From Pseudomonadota bacterium (lineage in GTDB: Bacteria; Pseudomonadota; Alphaproteobacteria; UBA1280; RI-95), in assembly GCA_016125375.1 (NCBI GenBank), contig WGLU01000006.1, positions 1-64,000 on the forward strand: 64,000 nucleotides of DNA. Reading direction: 5' to 3'. The notes beneath the pieces are model-generated. The model did no database searches and was not told the origin of the DNA. It saw only the letters and a program-made list of their open reading frames with translations. The position numbers and the translations under genes were made by a program. The number at the start of each line of letters is the position of its first letter. Within the stretch, counting starts at the first letter, position 1. Below are positions 17,235 through 25,965 of this stretch, in pieces.

Positions 17235-19456
17235 TTGTTCCTCAGGACCTCCCAATCCGCGGTACAGACGGTCATCGTACAGTTGGAGTCTTTCCAGTAA
17301 GTATATACATACTCACTTGCCTCAAGACGGCTGTCACTCAGGCCCGCCTTGGCGGCAACATAGTTCTGAACGCTTGATGTTGCACCGTCGGCACCTGTTG
17401 TTTCCGTCACGCCGAACACGTTGCTGGCAAGGTCAAGCATAGGTGTTGCCGTTGCGTTAGCCGCACGGGACTCCCAACGCAGGTCCGGTGTACCGATATT
17501 CTCGCACTTGGTTTTGTGCGGGTAGTCCAGGTTAAACCGCTGCGGACCGCGCGTATGGCGCTTGTAGTTCCAGATGGAGTATTCGATGTTCTTATAGGCA
17601 CGGTAGCCTGCCAGACCCGACGCCGGGAACGGGTCACCCGATGTGGGCACCCAACCCATGCGCGGCTCCAGAGGGCCCCACGAACCGACACAGATGCTGC
17701 TCAGCGCATTGGAAACGGCGTCGATACCGATTTCGGACAGCACCGAACCCGGCGTACATAGGAATGGCGTGCTGCCAATCATGCTCTTCAAGCTCGCCAG
17801 AACCCCTGGAGGGCCATGCCGCCACGAGGTTTCCTGCATTTCGGAAATGTAGTTCGGCGCCAACTTTACGTCGGAGAACAAGTTCGTCAGTGCGGACAAG
17901 CTGTTCATAAAGCTGCCAGCCATTCCTGCGATATCGCCCAACGTCCCCAGCGCGGAAAGACCTTCTGTCAGGTTACCTAACGAGCCCAGCATACTATCCC
18001 CGCTGAAAAGCTGGCCGATCCCCTCCTGCAGGGACTTCGTTACACCTCCAAACGCCTCGCCGATAGCACCGGTCACTTGACCGACTGCACCACTGATAGC
18101 GCCGGTCACGGGCGCAATGGCCTGACCGATACCTTGAGTGACCTGACCAACAGCACCGGATATTTGCCCGGTTACCTGGCCAATAGCACCCGTTACAGGT
18201 GCGATAGCCTGACCTATACCGCCGGTAATCTGGCTGATGCCGGCACCAAGCTGGCTTGTAATCTGGCCAATGGCGTCACCTGCGCCGTTCATAATCTGCC
18301 CGGTGGCAGAGTTGAATTGGCCAATAGCCTCACCTGCACCGTTAACAACGGTGCCAGCTGTATCACTGATGGTACCAACTACGTTACCAGCACTGTCCAC
18401 CACATCACTGCCAACAACTGCTGTGGCCGCATCCTTGATGCCACCACCAACCTGACCGAGACCGTCGCCGATAGCCCCTGTAACCGAGCCAAGGTTCAGG
18501 CCACCCAAGCCGGCACCAGCACCCGCAGCGGCCGCCGTACCTGTATCTCCGGTCGGCACGCTCAGACCCGCACCGTTACCAGCTTCTCCCGTTGCCGTAC
18601 CGCCAACATCAGAAATGCTCCCTGCCGCATCCGATACAAAACTTGCCGTACTGGCGATGTCCGAAATGGTTTGGTTACCAATCAATGCGGCAATCTGGCT
18701 GGAACCCGCGTTACGGAACCACTTCCAGCCCCAGTTACCGAGAATAGCCTTGCTGATGACGATCGGCGGCAGAGCAGCCAGATACAAAGTCGGAACAACG
18801 GCAGCAGGCCATGTACTCACCTCGTCCGCAATATCACAAGACAGTGATTTCTTTACGTCCATTTGCCCGGCACTGGATTCAAAGCGCGCTGCCGGCGAAA
18901 TACCCCACACGTGGGACTCGAAGTAAAGTTGCGGCATATAGCCGGCCGTTGGCATGTTCGACCGTAAGGGCGATACACCGGGGGCCGAACGGCCCGAGGG
19001 TGTGCCCATGCTCAACACCTGTTTCAGCTGGGATTTTTGTCCCGGTACGCTTTCCAGAGAGCCCGCTCCCGGCTCGCGTACTGTTTGCACCATCACTGTG
19101 GGTTCGGTGTAGGTGAAGGTCACGTCTGCCAGCGGGAAGCAGCCCTTACCCGGACAGCTACCGGGGCAGGCCGGATAGATTTTAACCTTGTACGACCAGT
19201 CAAAACAGTCGTCGTAGTTCATAGTGTCTTTCAGTTTGGCTTCACTCTTCATACCAAACTCGTCGGAGAGCGGCTTGGCCAACTCCTCCGCGCTGACTTT
19301 TGCGGCTTCTCCTGCGGCGGCACTCTCAAAATCGGCTTCGTTCACAGATTTATCAACCAGCGGGTTGCCTGTACCACCCTCTTCAGCAGCTGCGGGCAGG
19401 GCGGGCAACAAACCCGCCAACAAGACCCATATGTACCAGCGTTTCAGCATGATCAC
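17222..19456 (-). CDS. TraU-like conjugation protein with large Gly/Ala repeat insert
   Basis: The 744-residue exported protein has a signal peptide ending PALPAAA. Its Cys-rich N-terminal segment (about residues 84-106, CFDWSYKV... then CPGSCPGKGC) and C-terminal segment (YRAYKNIEYSIWNYKRHTR, later CTMTVC) match the TraU/PFL_4710-type proteins of conjugative elements, usually about 330 residues. The excess length is mainly an internal low-complexity region (about 270-525) of Gly/Ala/Ile/Val/Gln/Thr repeats such as IGQAIAPVTGAI, which occurs twice. TraU proteins act in the periplasm in mating-pair stabilisation or DNA transfer and depend on disulfides. The GTG start overlaps the previous stop (GTGA); an ATG lies two codons later. 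Confidence 0.7.
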   Translation of the reverse strand: MIMLKRWYIWVLLAGLLPALPAAAEEGGTGNPLVDKSVNEADFESAAAGEAAKVSAEELAKPLSDEFGMKSEAKLKDTMNYDDCFDWSYKVKIYPACPGSCPGKGCFPLADVTFTYTEPTVMVQTVREPGAGSLESVPGQKSQLKQVLSMGTPSGRSAPGVSPLRSNMPTAGYMPQLYFESHVWGISPAARFESSAGQMDVKKSLSCDIADEVSTWPAAVVPTLYLAALPPIVISKAILGNWGWKWFRNAGSSQIAALIGNQTISDIASTASFVSDAAGSISDVGGTATGEAGNGAGLSVPTGDTGTAAAAGAGAGLGGLNLGSVTGAIGDGLGQVGGGIKDAATAVVGSDVVDSAGNVVGTISDTAGTVVNGAGEAIGQFNSATGQIMNGAGDAIGQITSQLGAGISQITGGIGQAIAPVTGAIGQVTGQISGAVGQVTQGIGQAIAPVTGAISGAVGQVTGAIGEAFGGVTKSLQEGIGQLFSGDSMLGSLGNLTEGLSALGTLGDIAGMAGSFMNSLSALTNLFSDVKLAPNYISEMQETSWRHGPPGVLASLKSMIGSTPFLCTPGSVLSEIGIDAVSNALSSICVGSWGPLEPRMGWVPTSGDPFPASGLAGYRAYKNIEYSIWNYKRHTRGPQRFNLDYPHKTKCENIGTPDLRWESRAANATATPMLDLASNVFGVTETTGADGATSSVQNYVAAKAGLSDSRLEASEYVYTYWKDSNCTMTVCTADWEVLRNKWKY
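17884..18649 (-). repeat. degenerate Gly/Ala/Ile/Val repeat region inside the TraU-like gene
   Basis: The translated stretch is made of short imperfect repeats (AIGQVTGQISGAVGQV, GIGQAIAPVTGAI, VNGAGEAIGQ, MNGAGDAIGQ), and the DNA shows matching imperfect copies, for example around 18090-18230. Hydrophobic residues recur about every 3-4 positions, suggesting long amphipathic helices or beta structure. It stays in frame throughout. Confidence 0.75.
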
Positions 19457-20376
19457 CGAACCTTTACTCCCCCGATGCTCGTGGCCTGCCCCTTACTGTC
19501 GCAGACAACCTTGTTCTTACGGATAAGGTCCTGCACGCCCTTGAGCTTGCCCGGGATGTCATTCGCCAGGGTGGAGGCTGTTGTTTGCAGCTCACCCAGT
19601 TTGCGCTTGTTGAAAATGTCTACATGGTTGACGAACTTTTTGCCGTCGGGAATCGCACAGAATGTCCCTGTGGTCGTATAGTCGCGGCGGTGACGGTAGG
19701 TACCGGACAAACTGGCGTGGCACTGGTTGTAGGTGAAGCTCTCCTTGTCACAAGCCAGATAGTAATCGTCAATCTTGAAGGTACTCAGGATATCTTCACA
19801 TTTCGGCGTTTCGTAGACGTATTTCTCGTTTTCGTCGTCACGGCTATTGCGTGCCGACCGCCCCAACCCGTTCGGGCACACATTTGTGGTGCGCGGGTCA
19901 AAAGGCAGAATCTTGTAGTTCATTGCACTGCGGCCACCACCCTCGCCGCCGCCATTGCCGTTCATTTCATTAATGTCGACAATACGGGCGGTAATGTTTT
20001 TGCAGTCCACCTCAAAGTAACGAGGGGCTTCCGGGTCGCAATTGTTGAACTGGCGTCTGTTGTCCATGTCGAAATAATAACCGACACCCGTGAGCAGGCA
20101 GGTGTCATAACCGGGGTTTGTCTGCGGGAATCCGGCGGGCAAGTATGAGGCCTCGTGGCGGGCAACCTGCGACAGGGGAGTGCCGTCTTTAAAGTCATTG
20201 TTCAGGGTTGAGGCTTTTTGCTGCGCATCTTGCAACTTGATTTCAGCCATACACAGGAAGTTGGCAATTTCCACCGGGTCGGTTTTGGAAAAATCCTGCT
20301 TTTGCTGCGCATTGGCGGACAGCCCGCCCAACACAACGGCGGCAGCTACAGCAATGCCTGTATACAGATGTTTCAT
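19453..20376 (-). CDS. exported Cys-rich protein of conjugation-like operon
   Basis: The 307-residue exported protein has a signal peptide (MKHLYTGIAVAAAVVLGGLS then ANAQ). It carries about ten cysteines across the mature part, in segments such as DTCLLTGVGYYF, FNNCDP, VDCKN, CEDIL, YLACDKE and NQCHASL. It also has a Gly-rich loop near residue 140. The cysteines imply several disulfides, in keeping with the thioredoxin-like gene in the same operon. I start at 20376, where GGGGAGAGGGGAC precedes the ATG. In position and size it resembles the PFL_4709/PFL_4711-type exported proteins that accompany TraU in integrative conjugative elements, but I could not confirm a family. Confidence 0.6.
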   Translation of the reverse strand: MKHLYTGIAVAAAVVLGGLSANAQQKQDFSKTDPVEIANFLCMAEIKLQDAQQKASTLNNDFKDGTPLSQVARHEASYLPAGFPQTNPGYDTCLLTGVGYYFDMDNRRQFNNCDPEAPRYFEVDCKNITARIVDINEMNGNGGGEGGGRSAMNYKILPFDPRTTNVCPNGLGRSARNSRDDENEKYVYETPKCEDILSTFKIDDYYLACDKESFTYNQCHASLSGTYRHRRDYTTTGTFCAIPDGKKFVNHVDIFNKRKLGELQTTASTLANDIPGKLKGVQDLIRKNKVVCDSKGQATSIGGVKVR

Positions 20377-20468
20377 GTCCCCTCTCCCCCTTTGGGCGGC
20401 GTTTTGGCCCGTCATCCACATTCTTATTTACATAAGGTGCGGCGCTGTTTTTTTCAATCACCCTGCGG

Positions 20469-20807
20469 CTACAGGTCGCCTTCCGGCAAATTCTCAGGTG
20501 TTTCCTTATGGCCGTTTGGCACATAGTGGCTCAGACCCACCCAAACCTTGAATCCGTCGCGCATCTGGATGTTAGCCTTGGTGTTGTCGACCGATATCTC
20601 CGACACCTCTTCGTCCCGCTTCTTAATGATGCACTGTGCCCGTTCAAGCATATCATCCATAAACAGTTGCTCGCTTGCCGCGGCATGACGCCTGTATTCG
20701 GCCAGCGTCTGGCTGCTGATGCAGACAACCGCCCCCGACTTGAGGGTGCCTGCCTGGGCAGCACCGGCCGCCAACAGTAGAAAAACGGCGGGATAAAGCG
20801 CTTTCAC
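20469..20807 (-). CDS. small exported protein at head of conjugation-like operon
   Basis: This 112-residue exported protein has a signal peptide (MKALYPAVFLLLAAGAAQA) and two cysteines. The small C-terminal beta-like part ends in VWVGLSHYVPNGH and could be SH3-like. It is the first minus-strand gene of the cluster, 92 bases before the Cys-rich protein gene, and faces yggT across about 130 bases. It therefore likely carries the operon promoter upstream. The family is not recognised. Confidence 0.6.
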   Translation of the reverse strand: MKALYPAVFLLLAAGAAQAGTLKSGAVVCISSQTLAEYRRHAAASEQLFMDDMLERAQCIIKKRDEEVSEISVDNTKANIQMRDGFKVWVGLSHYVPNGHKETPENLPEGDL

Positions 20808-20938
20808 GGGGAGATAGCTCCTTGTTAGAAAAAGACTTTGGGTATTTTGTCACAGTTTGGCGGCCACTTCAATTAACAGTGCCGCAGGTAGGGTTTTTGT
20901 GCTATGACTGTCTGGCTCAAAAAAATGAGGGTTCTCAG

Positions 20939-21244
20939 ATGTATGCAATTGGCTACCCGCTGAATGCGCTCGTAGAAATCATCGACAGTGTTTTGTTTTT
21001 CTACACCATCGTCATTATTGCCGCCTCGGTCATCTCCTGGGTCAATCCGGACCCTTACAACCCGATTGTGCGCACCCTGCGTGCTATGACAGACCCACTT
21101 TTTGCAGCCATCCGCCGCAGGCTGCCCCGTACCGGGCAGTTCGACTTTTCGCCTTTTTTCGCACTCCTGCTAATTCTTTTCGTCCAGCGCGGGATTCTGC
21201 CGATTATCAGCCGCTTTATCAGCGAAAACATGTTGCAGGGCTAG
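20939..21244 (+). CDS. yggT: YggT family membrane protein
   Basis: This 101-residue protein has the YggT signature, with a helix pair around residues 8-30 and 65-88 and the conserved segment ISWVNPDPYNPIVRTLRAMTDP. YggT is an integral membrane protein implicated in osmotic adaptation and placement of division-associated complexes. The start is the ATG at 20939 with GAGG upstream; longer frames begin with non-conserved residues. It forms an operon with yggU one base downstream and the cation exporter. The intergenic space toward the minus-strand cluster (20808-20938) must hold divergent promoters. Confidence 0.85.
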   Translation: MYAIGYPLNALVEIIDSVLFFYTIVIIAASVISWVNPDPYNPIVRTLRAMTDPLFAAIRRRLPRTGQFDFSPFFALLLILFVQRGILPIISRFISENMLQG

Positions 21245-21245
21245 C

Positions 21246-21542
21246 ATGCCCCTTACCTCTGCCAAAGACGGTGTAACCTTACGGGTAAAACTGACGCCTT
21301 CTGCCAGAATTGAGGATGTGAGTAACTGTTTACAAACACCAGACGGTCCGGCCCTCAAAGCAAGTGTCCGCGCCGTACCGGAAGATGGCAAAGCCAATGC
21401 CGCTCTGTGTTTGATGTTGGCCAAAAAGCTCGGTATCCCCAAAAGTGCTGTGGCTGTGAGCTCAGGCCAGACGAACAGAATAAAAATTATCAGCATTCAG
21501 GGGTTATCCGCTGAAGATGTTAAAGCAAAACTGGGGTTCTGA
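21246..21542 (+). CDS. yggU: DUF167/YggU family protein
   Basis: The 98-residue protein matches the DUF167 fold, with the conserved pattern VRVKLTPSAR-like at the start (LRVKLTPSARIEDV) and VRAVPEDGKAN then SSGQTNRIKII. The molecular function of the family is unknown. yggT-yggU adjacency is widespread in proteobacteria. The gene starts one base after the yggT stop and ends three bases before the cation exporter gene, so all three are probably cotranscribed. Confidence 0.88.
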   Translation: MPLTSAKDGVTLRVKLTPSARIEDVSNCLQTPDGPALKASVRAVPEDGKANAALCLMLAKKLGIPKSAVAVSSGQTNRIKIISIQGLSAEDVKAKLGF

Positions 21543-21545
21543 AAC

Positions 21546-22694
21546 ATGACAACAACCGCCCTGCTGAAAGAAGCCCGCCGCGTCGGGCGCGTTACATCCC
21601 TCGTCAGCGCGGCTGTCAACATGAGTCTGGTCGCCATCAAGCTGGTACTGGGCACTCTGTCGGGCTCCGCTGCCCTGATTGCAGACGGTATCCACTCGCT
21701 GGCGGACCTGCTGACCGATGTGCTGACACTCGTTACCGTACAGATCGGCAGGACAGAAGCCGACGATAGCCACCCTTACGGCCACGGCAAGTTCGAAACC
21801 TTCGGCGCCCTCGCCCTTGCGATTGTCCTCTTTCTGACCGGTGTGTTCCTATTTTATGAGGCTGCTGTACAGCTTTACACCCACGCCCCGCTAAAACCCC
21901 TGCCCGCCTACGCCCTGTATGCCGCGCTCATCTCCGTTTTTGCCAACGAGGCACTGTTCCGCTACTGCCTGCGCGAGGGCAAACGGGTCAACTCCAACGT
22001 CATTATCGCCAATGCGTGGCATCACCGTGCCGATGGCCTGTCCTCCCTTGCGGCACTGTTCGGGATTGGCCTGAGTGTAGCCGGCTTCCCGCTGTTTGAC
22101 CCCATAGCCGCCGCCGCTGTGGCACTTGTGGTGATGAAAATGTCTGTCAAAATCGGCCTCGAGTCTTTTGACGAGTTGGTTGATGCTGCCGTTGATACCG
22201 ACACCCAAAACCAGATTAACGTCCTGATTACGGAAGCCGCGGGTGTGCGTGATTGCCACATGATGCGCGCCCGCAAGCTGGGCGGACATATTCTGGTTGA
22301 TGTCCACGTGGATGTGGATTCGCACATTTCCGTCTCCGAAGGGCACCTGGTGGCCGAACGGGTCGAACACATGCTCAAGGAAAAGGTTGACGGTGTGACG
22401 GACGTTATTGTCCACATCGACCCCAAGGGCGGCGGTGCCGTATCTCCCCACGCCGCCCGGCGCAGCACCCTGAAAAAGCATATTCTGGACACACTACAGG
22501 CCGAGGCACCCGCCATTAAGACGGAGCCCTACATTGTGCTGCACTATTTCGACCATCATATCGAGACCGACATCATCCTGCCCGAAGCGGACAGCAAGCC
22601 CCTGAAGAAAGCTCTTCCCTTCCTGCGCAAAGCGCTGGAGAAGCCACAGGGGCCGTTCCAGCAAGTTCGCATCCACCTCATGCTTAAGGACTAA
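21546..22694 (+). CDS. cation diffusion facilitator family transporter
   Basis: The 382-residue CDF exporter has about six membrane helices in residues 12-210. The metal-site patterns HSLADLLTDV (first, Asp pair) and HHRADGLSSL (second, His-Asp pair) are like those of FieF/YiiP. The cytoplasmic ferredoxin-like domain follows (about 215-300). A further C-terminal extension of about 80 residues, beyond the usual 300-residue length, contains HYFDHHIETDI and may bind metal. It probably exports Zn, Fe or Mn from the cytoplasm by proton exchange; the metal cannot be told from sequence. It follows yggU by three bases and ends at a terminator. Confidence 0.88.
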   Translation: MTTTALLKEARRVGRVTSLVSAAVNMSLVAIKLVLGTLSGSAALIADGIHSLADLLTDVLTLVTVQIGRTEADDSHPYGHGKFETFGALALAIVLFLTGVFLFYEAAVQLYTHAPLKPLPAYALYAALISVFANEALFRYCLREGKRVNSNVIIANAWHHRADGLSSLAALFGIGLSVAGFPLFDPIAAAAVALVVMKMSVKIGLESFDELVDAAVDTDTQNQINVLITEAAGVRDCHMMRARKLGGHILVDVHVDVDSHISVSEGHLVAERVEHMLKEKVDGVTDVIVHIDPKGGGAVSPHAARRSTLKKHILDTLQAEAPAIKTEPYIVLHYFDHHIETDIILPEADSKPLKKALPFLRKALEKPQGPFQQVRIHLMLKD

Positions 22695-22720
22695 AAAAAC
22701 CGCCCTTCCGGGCGGTTTTT
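22695..22720. terminator. rho-independent terminator between CDF exporter and secB
   Basis: The stem AAAAACCGCCC / GGGCGGTTTTT has a TTCC loop. The A and T flanks make it usable in both directions for the convergent exporter and secB genes. Confidence 0.9.
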
Positions 22721-22736
22721 AAATGTAAGTAAAGAC

Positions 22737-23222
22737 TTACTTAGCAGCAGCCTTTTTACCGGCCTCGGGCTTTGCAGCGGCAGCGGCTTGTTGCTGTTGC
22801 TGCATGTACAGACCGTGGAAATTGATCGGCTCGATAGTCGGTGCACGGAAACCCGCGGCGGCGATGTTGCTCATCATAATCTGACGGGCAAACGGGAACA
22901 GCAGGGCAGGCGCCTCAATACCCAACAGCGGGCCTTTTTGCGCATCCGGAATATCTTTCAGCATGAAAACACCGGCGTAGGCAACTTCGATCATGAAGAT
23001 GGTCGGTTCTTTATCGCCTTTCGATTCGCCACGCAGCTTGATAAGCACCTCGTGGTTATCATCTCCCAGTTCACGGGCCTGTACCATAACTTGCAGCCCC
23101 AGATCCTGTTTGCTGCTGGTTACAAAAGCGGGTGCCAGCGGGCACTCGAACGACAAATCCTGAATATATTGGCTGACCACACGGAACTGTGGGTTTTTTT
23201 CGGCCTGTTTGCTTTCCGCCAT
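22737..23222 (-). CDS. secB: protein-export chaperone SecB
   Basis: The 161-residue protein has SecB-typical segments: SQYIQDLSFECPLAP near the start, VAYAGVFML, and LLFPFARQIMMSNIAAAGF. The C-terminal tail is rich in Gln/Ala/Lys. SecB tetramers hold precursor proteins unfolded and hand them to SecA. I start at the ATG at 23222 (GGAG seven bases upstream), which gives the usual length of about 160; an earlier in-frame ATG lies 12 bases upstream. It is divergent from the glutathione reductase gene. Confidence 0.93.
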   Translation of the reverse strand: MAESKQAEKNPQFRVVSQYIQDLSFECPLAPAFVTSSKQDLGLQVMVQARELGDDNHEVLIKLRGESKGDKEPTIFMIEVAYAGVFMLKDIPDAQKGPLLGIEAPALLFPFARQIMMSNIAAAGFRAPTIEPINFHGLYMQQQQQAAAAAKPEAGKKAAAK

Positions 23223-23293
23223 GACGGTCTCCATGCTATGGTTTTTTCGCAGAAAGTAAGTTCTAACACATTCTCCGGCGGAGGGCAAAATCC

Positions 23294-24631
23294 ATGCAGC
23301 ACGCAGATCTTTTCGTTATAGGGGCTGGCTCCGGCGGTCTGGCGGCTGCCAAACGGACGGCCAGCTACGGCGCCAGCGTTATCATTGCCGAGAAGGACCG
23401 TGTAGGCGGCACGTGCGTTATCCGCGGGTGTGTGCCGAAAAAAATGATGGTGAATGCCGCCACCTTCAGTGATGCCCTAGCCGACGCTGCCGGATACGGC
23501 TTTGATGTGATGAATAACGGCTTCAACTTCTCCGGTTTTGTTCAACGACGCAATGCCGAGGTTGACCGGCTGAACACCCTGCACATCAGCCTGCTGGAAA
23601 AGGCAGGCGTGCGTCTGGTCACTGGCCATGCGGAGCTGGTGGACGCACACACAGTCCGTGTTGGCCAAAACATGTATACAGCCAATAAAATCCTGATTGC
23701 CACGGGCGGTCACCCCACAAAACCGGACGTACCAGGTACTGAACTAGGCATCACTTCGGACGAACTCTGGTCTATTGATACCCTCCCTGCGCGGATGGCT
23801 GTGGTGGGTGCCGGTTATATTGGTGTTGAGTTTGCCGGTATTTTTGCTGCTCTTGGCAGCAAAGTAGATCTGATTTACCGCCACGACCTTCCTCTACGCG
23901 ACTTTGACCGCGAAGTAGCGGGGCAGCTTGTCACTGAAATGGCTGCCCGCGGCGTTACCTGCCATGCCAGCCAGTCCCCTGCCAGCCTTGTCCGCACCAA
24001 TGGCGGCATTCTGCTGACACTGACCAACGGGATGGAAATTGAGGCCGATACAGTGGTTTTTGCAACGGGTCGCGCCCCGAACACCGCCAATATCGGCCTG
24101 AACAAGGTTGGTATAAAAACTCATCCAAACGGCACCATCATTGTGAATGACCGGCTGGAAACCAACGTGCCGGACATCTTTGCAGTTGGTGATATGGCAA
24201 ACGCCGCCAATCTAACCCCTGTCGCTATCCGTGACGGCCGTATCTTTGCGGATACCCACTTCGGTAATAAACCCCGCATCCCCACATATGACACCATTGC
24301 TACGGCCATCTTCAGCACACCGCCCATAGGCACCGTCGGGATGAGTGAAGAACAGGCCCGCCATGCCTATCATGATGACGTTCAGATATATAAGGCCCGC
24401 TTCCGGCCGATGGTGCATACCTTCACCGGACGGGAGGAGAAAGTGTTCATGAAGCTGATTACCCGCAAAAGCACTCAAAAAGTGTTGGGTATGCACATGA
24501 TTGGTCGTGACGCTGCGGAAATTATTCAGGGCTTTGCGCTGGCTGTTACCCATGGGATGACAAAAGTCCAACTGGATGCTGCACTGGCAATTCACCCAAC
24601 CTCGGCGGAAGAGTTTGTAACAATGGCGTAA
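23294..24631 (+). CDS. gor: glutathione reductase (NADPH)
   Basis: The 445-residue class-I pyridine nucleotide-disulfide oxidoreductase has FAD-binding GAGSGGLAAAK near the N-terminus, the redox-active disulfide in GGTCVIRGCVPKK, an NAD(P)-binding Rossmann segment VVGAGYIGVEFAGI, and the C-terminal catalytic HPTSAEEF. The CVIRGC context marks glutathione reductase rather than lipoamide dehydrogenase or mercuric reductase. It reduces GSSG to GSH in the cytoplasm. It is monocistronic in appearance, with bcp following after about 100 bases. Confidence 0.9.
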   Translation: MQHADLFVIGAGSGGLAAAKRTASYGASVIIAEKDRVGGTCVIRGCVPKKMMVNAATFSDALADAAGYGFDVMNNGFNFSGFVQRRNAEVDRLNTLHISLLEKAGVRLVTGHAELVDAHTVRVGQNMYTANKILIATGGHPTKPDVPGTELGITSDELWSIDTLPARMAVVGAGYIGVEFAGIFAALGSKVDLIYRHDLPLRDFDREVAGQLVTEMAARGVTCHASQSPASLVRTNGGILLTLTNGMEIEADTVVFATGRAPNTANIGLNKVGIKTHPNGTIIVNDRLETNVPDIFAVGDMANAANLTPVAIRDGRIFADTHFGNKPRIPTYDTIATAIFSTPPIGTVGMSEEQARHAYHDDVQIYKARFRPMVHTFTGREEKVFMKLITRKSTQKVLGMHMIGRDAAEIIQGFALAVTHGMTKVQLDAALAIHPTSAEEFVTMA

Positions 24632-24733
24632 AGGCGGCGTTGCCTCTGCCTTCAAATTAGGCTAGGTTGTTGGCCGTAGCGTCACCAAGCGTGACAAAAC
24701 AGCCCCATTTACCTACATGAGGAGGCTCCTACC

Positions 24734-25213
24734 ATGACGTTGACCGTCGGCCAACACGCCCCTGACTTTACCTTGCCAGACCCAAAAGGTACCCCCGTTA
24801 CCCTGAGTGCCCTGCGCGGTAAGTACGTGGTTATTTATTTTTACCCCAAAGCCAACACGCCGGGCTGCACCACACAGGCGTGCAGCATCCGTGACGAAAA
24901 ATCCGCTTTTGACAAACTGAACGCCGTCGTTTTGGGCATCAGCCCGGATCCGGTAAAGAATGTCGCAAAGTTTGTCAGCGCCCAGAACCTGAATTTCACC
25001 CTGCTGGCGGATGAGGACAAAACCGTTGTCGAAACCTACGGCGTATGGGTTGAAAAAAGCATGTACGGACGCACATATATGGGTGCGGAGCGGACAACCT
25101 TTATCGTAGATCCGGCTGGTAAAATTGCAGCTATCTTCCCGAAAGTGAAGCCGGGCGAACATACCGCCCTTGTGACCAACTGGCTAAAAGAGAACGGCGC
25201 CGTTGCCGCCTGA
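24734..25213 (+). CDS. bcp: thioredoxin-dependent peroxiredoxin Bcp
   Basis: The 159-residue AhpC/TSA-family peroxiredoxin carries YFYPKANTPGCTTQACS, containing the peroxidatic Cys and, five residues later, the resolving Cys of atypical two-Cys Bcp proteins. The C-terminal TTFIVDPAGKI pattern is present. It reduces alkyl and hydrogen peroxides using thioredoxin. A strong ribosome site (GAGGAGG) precedes the ATG. It lies next to glutathione reductase, making a small oxidative-stress pair, and just upstream of rph. Confidence 0.93.
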   Translation: MTLTVGQHAPDFTLPDPKGTPVTLSALRGKYVVIYFYPKANTPGCTTQACSIRDEKSAFDKLNAVVLGISPDPVKNVAKFVSAQNLNFTLLADEDKTVVETYGVWVEKSMYGRTYMGAERTTFIVDPAGKIAAIFPKVKPGEHTALVTNWLKENGAVAA

Positions 25214-25240
25214 CATTGTATACACCAAGAAAGGATGACC

Positions 25241-25960
25241 ATGCGCCCTTCCAACCGTCAACCCGACCAGCTGCGCCAGATTGTGCTGGAGACTGGCGTC
25301 AATATACACGCGGAAGGCTCTTGTCTCGCGCAGTTCGGTAACACGAAGGTTCTGTGTACGGCTTCGATTCAAGACGGCGTGCCCCGCTTCCTTAAAGGTA
25401 CTGGCAAAGGATGGGTCACTGCGGAGTACGGCATGCTGCCCCGCTCCACGCATGACCGCATCGACCGTGAGGCTACCCGTGGCAAACAAGGCGGCCGCAC
25501 ACTGGAAATCCAGCGCCTTATCGGCCGTTCCCTGCGCACGGTCACCGATTTGAAAAAACTGGGCGAGCGTACCGTCTGGATTGACTGTGACGTCCTGCAG
25601 GCAGATGGCGGTACCCGCACGGCGTCCATCACCGGCGCCTTCGTGGCGTTGCATCTGGCCCTGCAAGGGTTGATGCAAAAAGGTGATATTGAGGAGTTCC
25701 CGCTGGGCGAGTACGTTGCGGCCATCAGCTGCGGCGTAACCGAAAACGGCCCTGTACTCGACCTGGACTATGCAGAGGACTCCAAAGCTATTGTTGATGG
25801 TAACTTTGTGATGACCGAAAGCGGCCTGATTATCGAAATCCAGAGTACCGCGGAAGAACGCCCAACTACCCGGGCTGACTTCGACAGAATGTATACACTT
25901 GCGGAGCTGGGCATTCAACAGCTCGTCCGCCACCAGAAAAAAGCGACAGGACAAGGATAA
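25241..25960 (+). CDS. rph: ribonuclease PH
   Basis: This 239-residue RNase PH trims tRNA 3' ends by phosphorolysis. Characteristic segments are [29 protein letters not shown], the phosphate-binding and catalytic region [18 protein letters not shown], and [12 protein letters not shown] choose the ATG at 25241 (AAGGA five bases upstream) instead of the ATG six bases earlier. It is followed five bases later by rdgB, the usual alphaproteobacterial order. Confidence 0.95.
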   Translation: MRPSNRQPDQLRQIVLETGVNIHAEGSCLAQFGNTKVLCTASIQDGVPRFLKGTGKGWVTAEYGMLPRSTHDRIDREATRGKQGGRTLEIQRLIGRSLRTVTDLKKLGERTVWIDCDVLQADGGTRTASITGAFVALHLALQGLMQKGDIEEFPLGEYVAAISCGVTENGPVLDLDYAEDSKAIVDGNFVMTESGLIIEIQSTAEERPTTRADFDRMYTLAELGIQQLVRHQKKATGQG

Positions 25961-25965
25961 GACCC

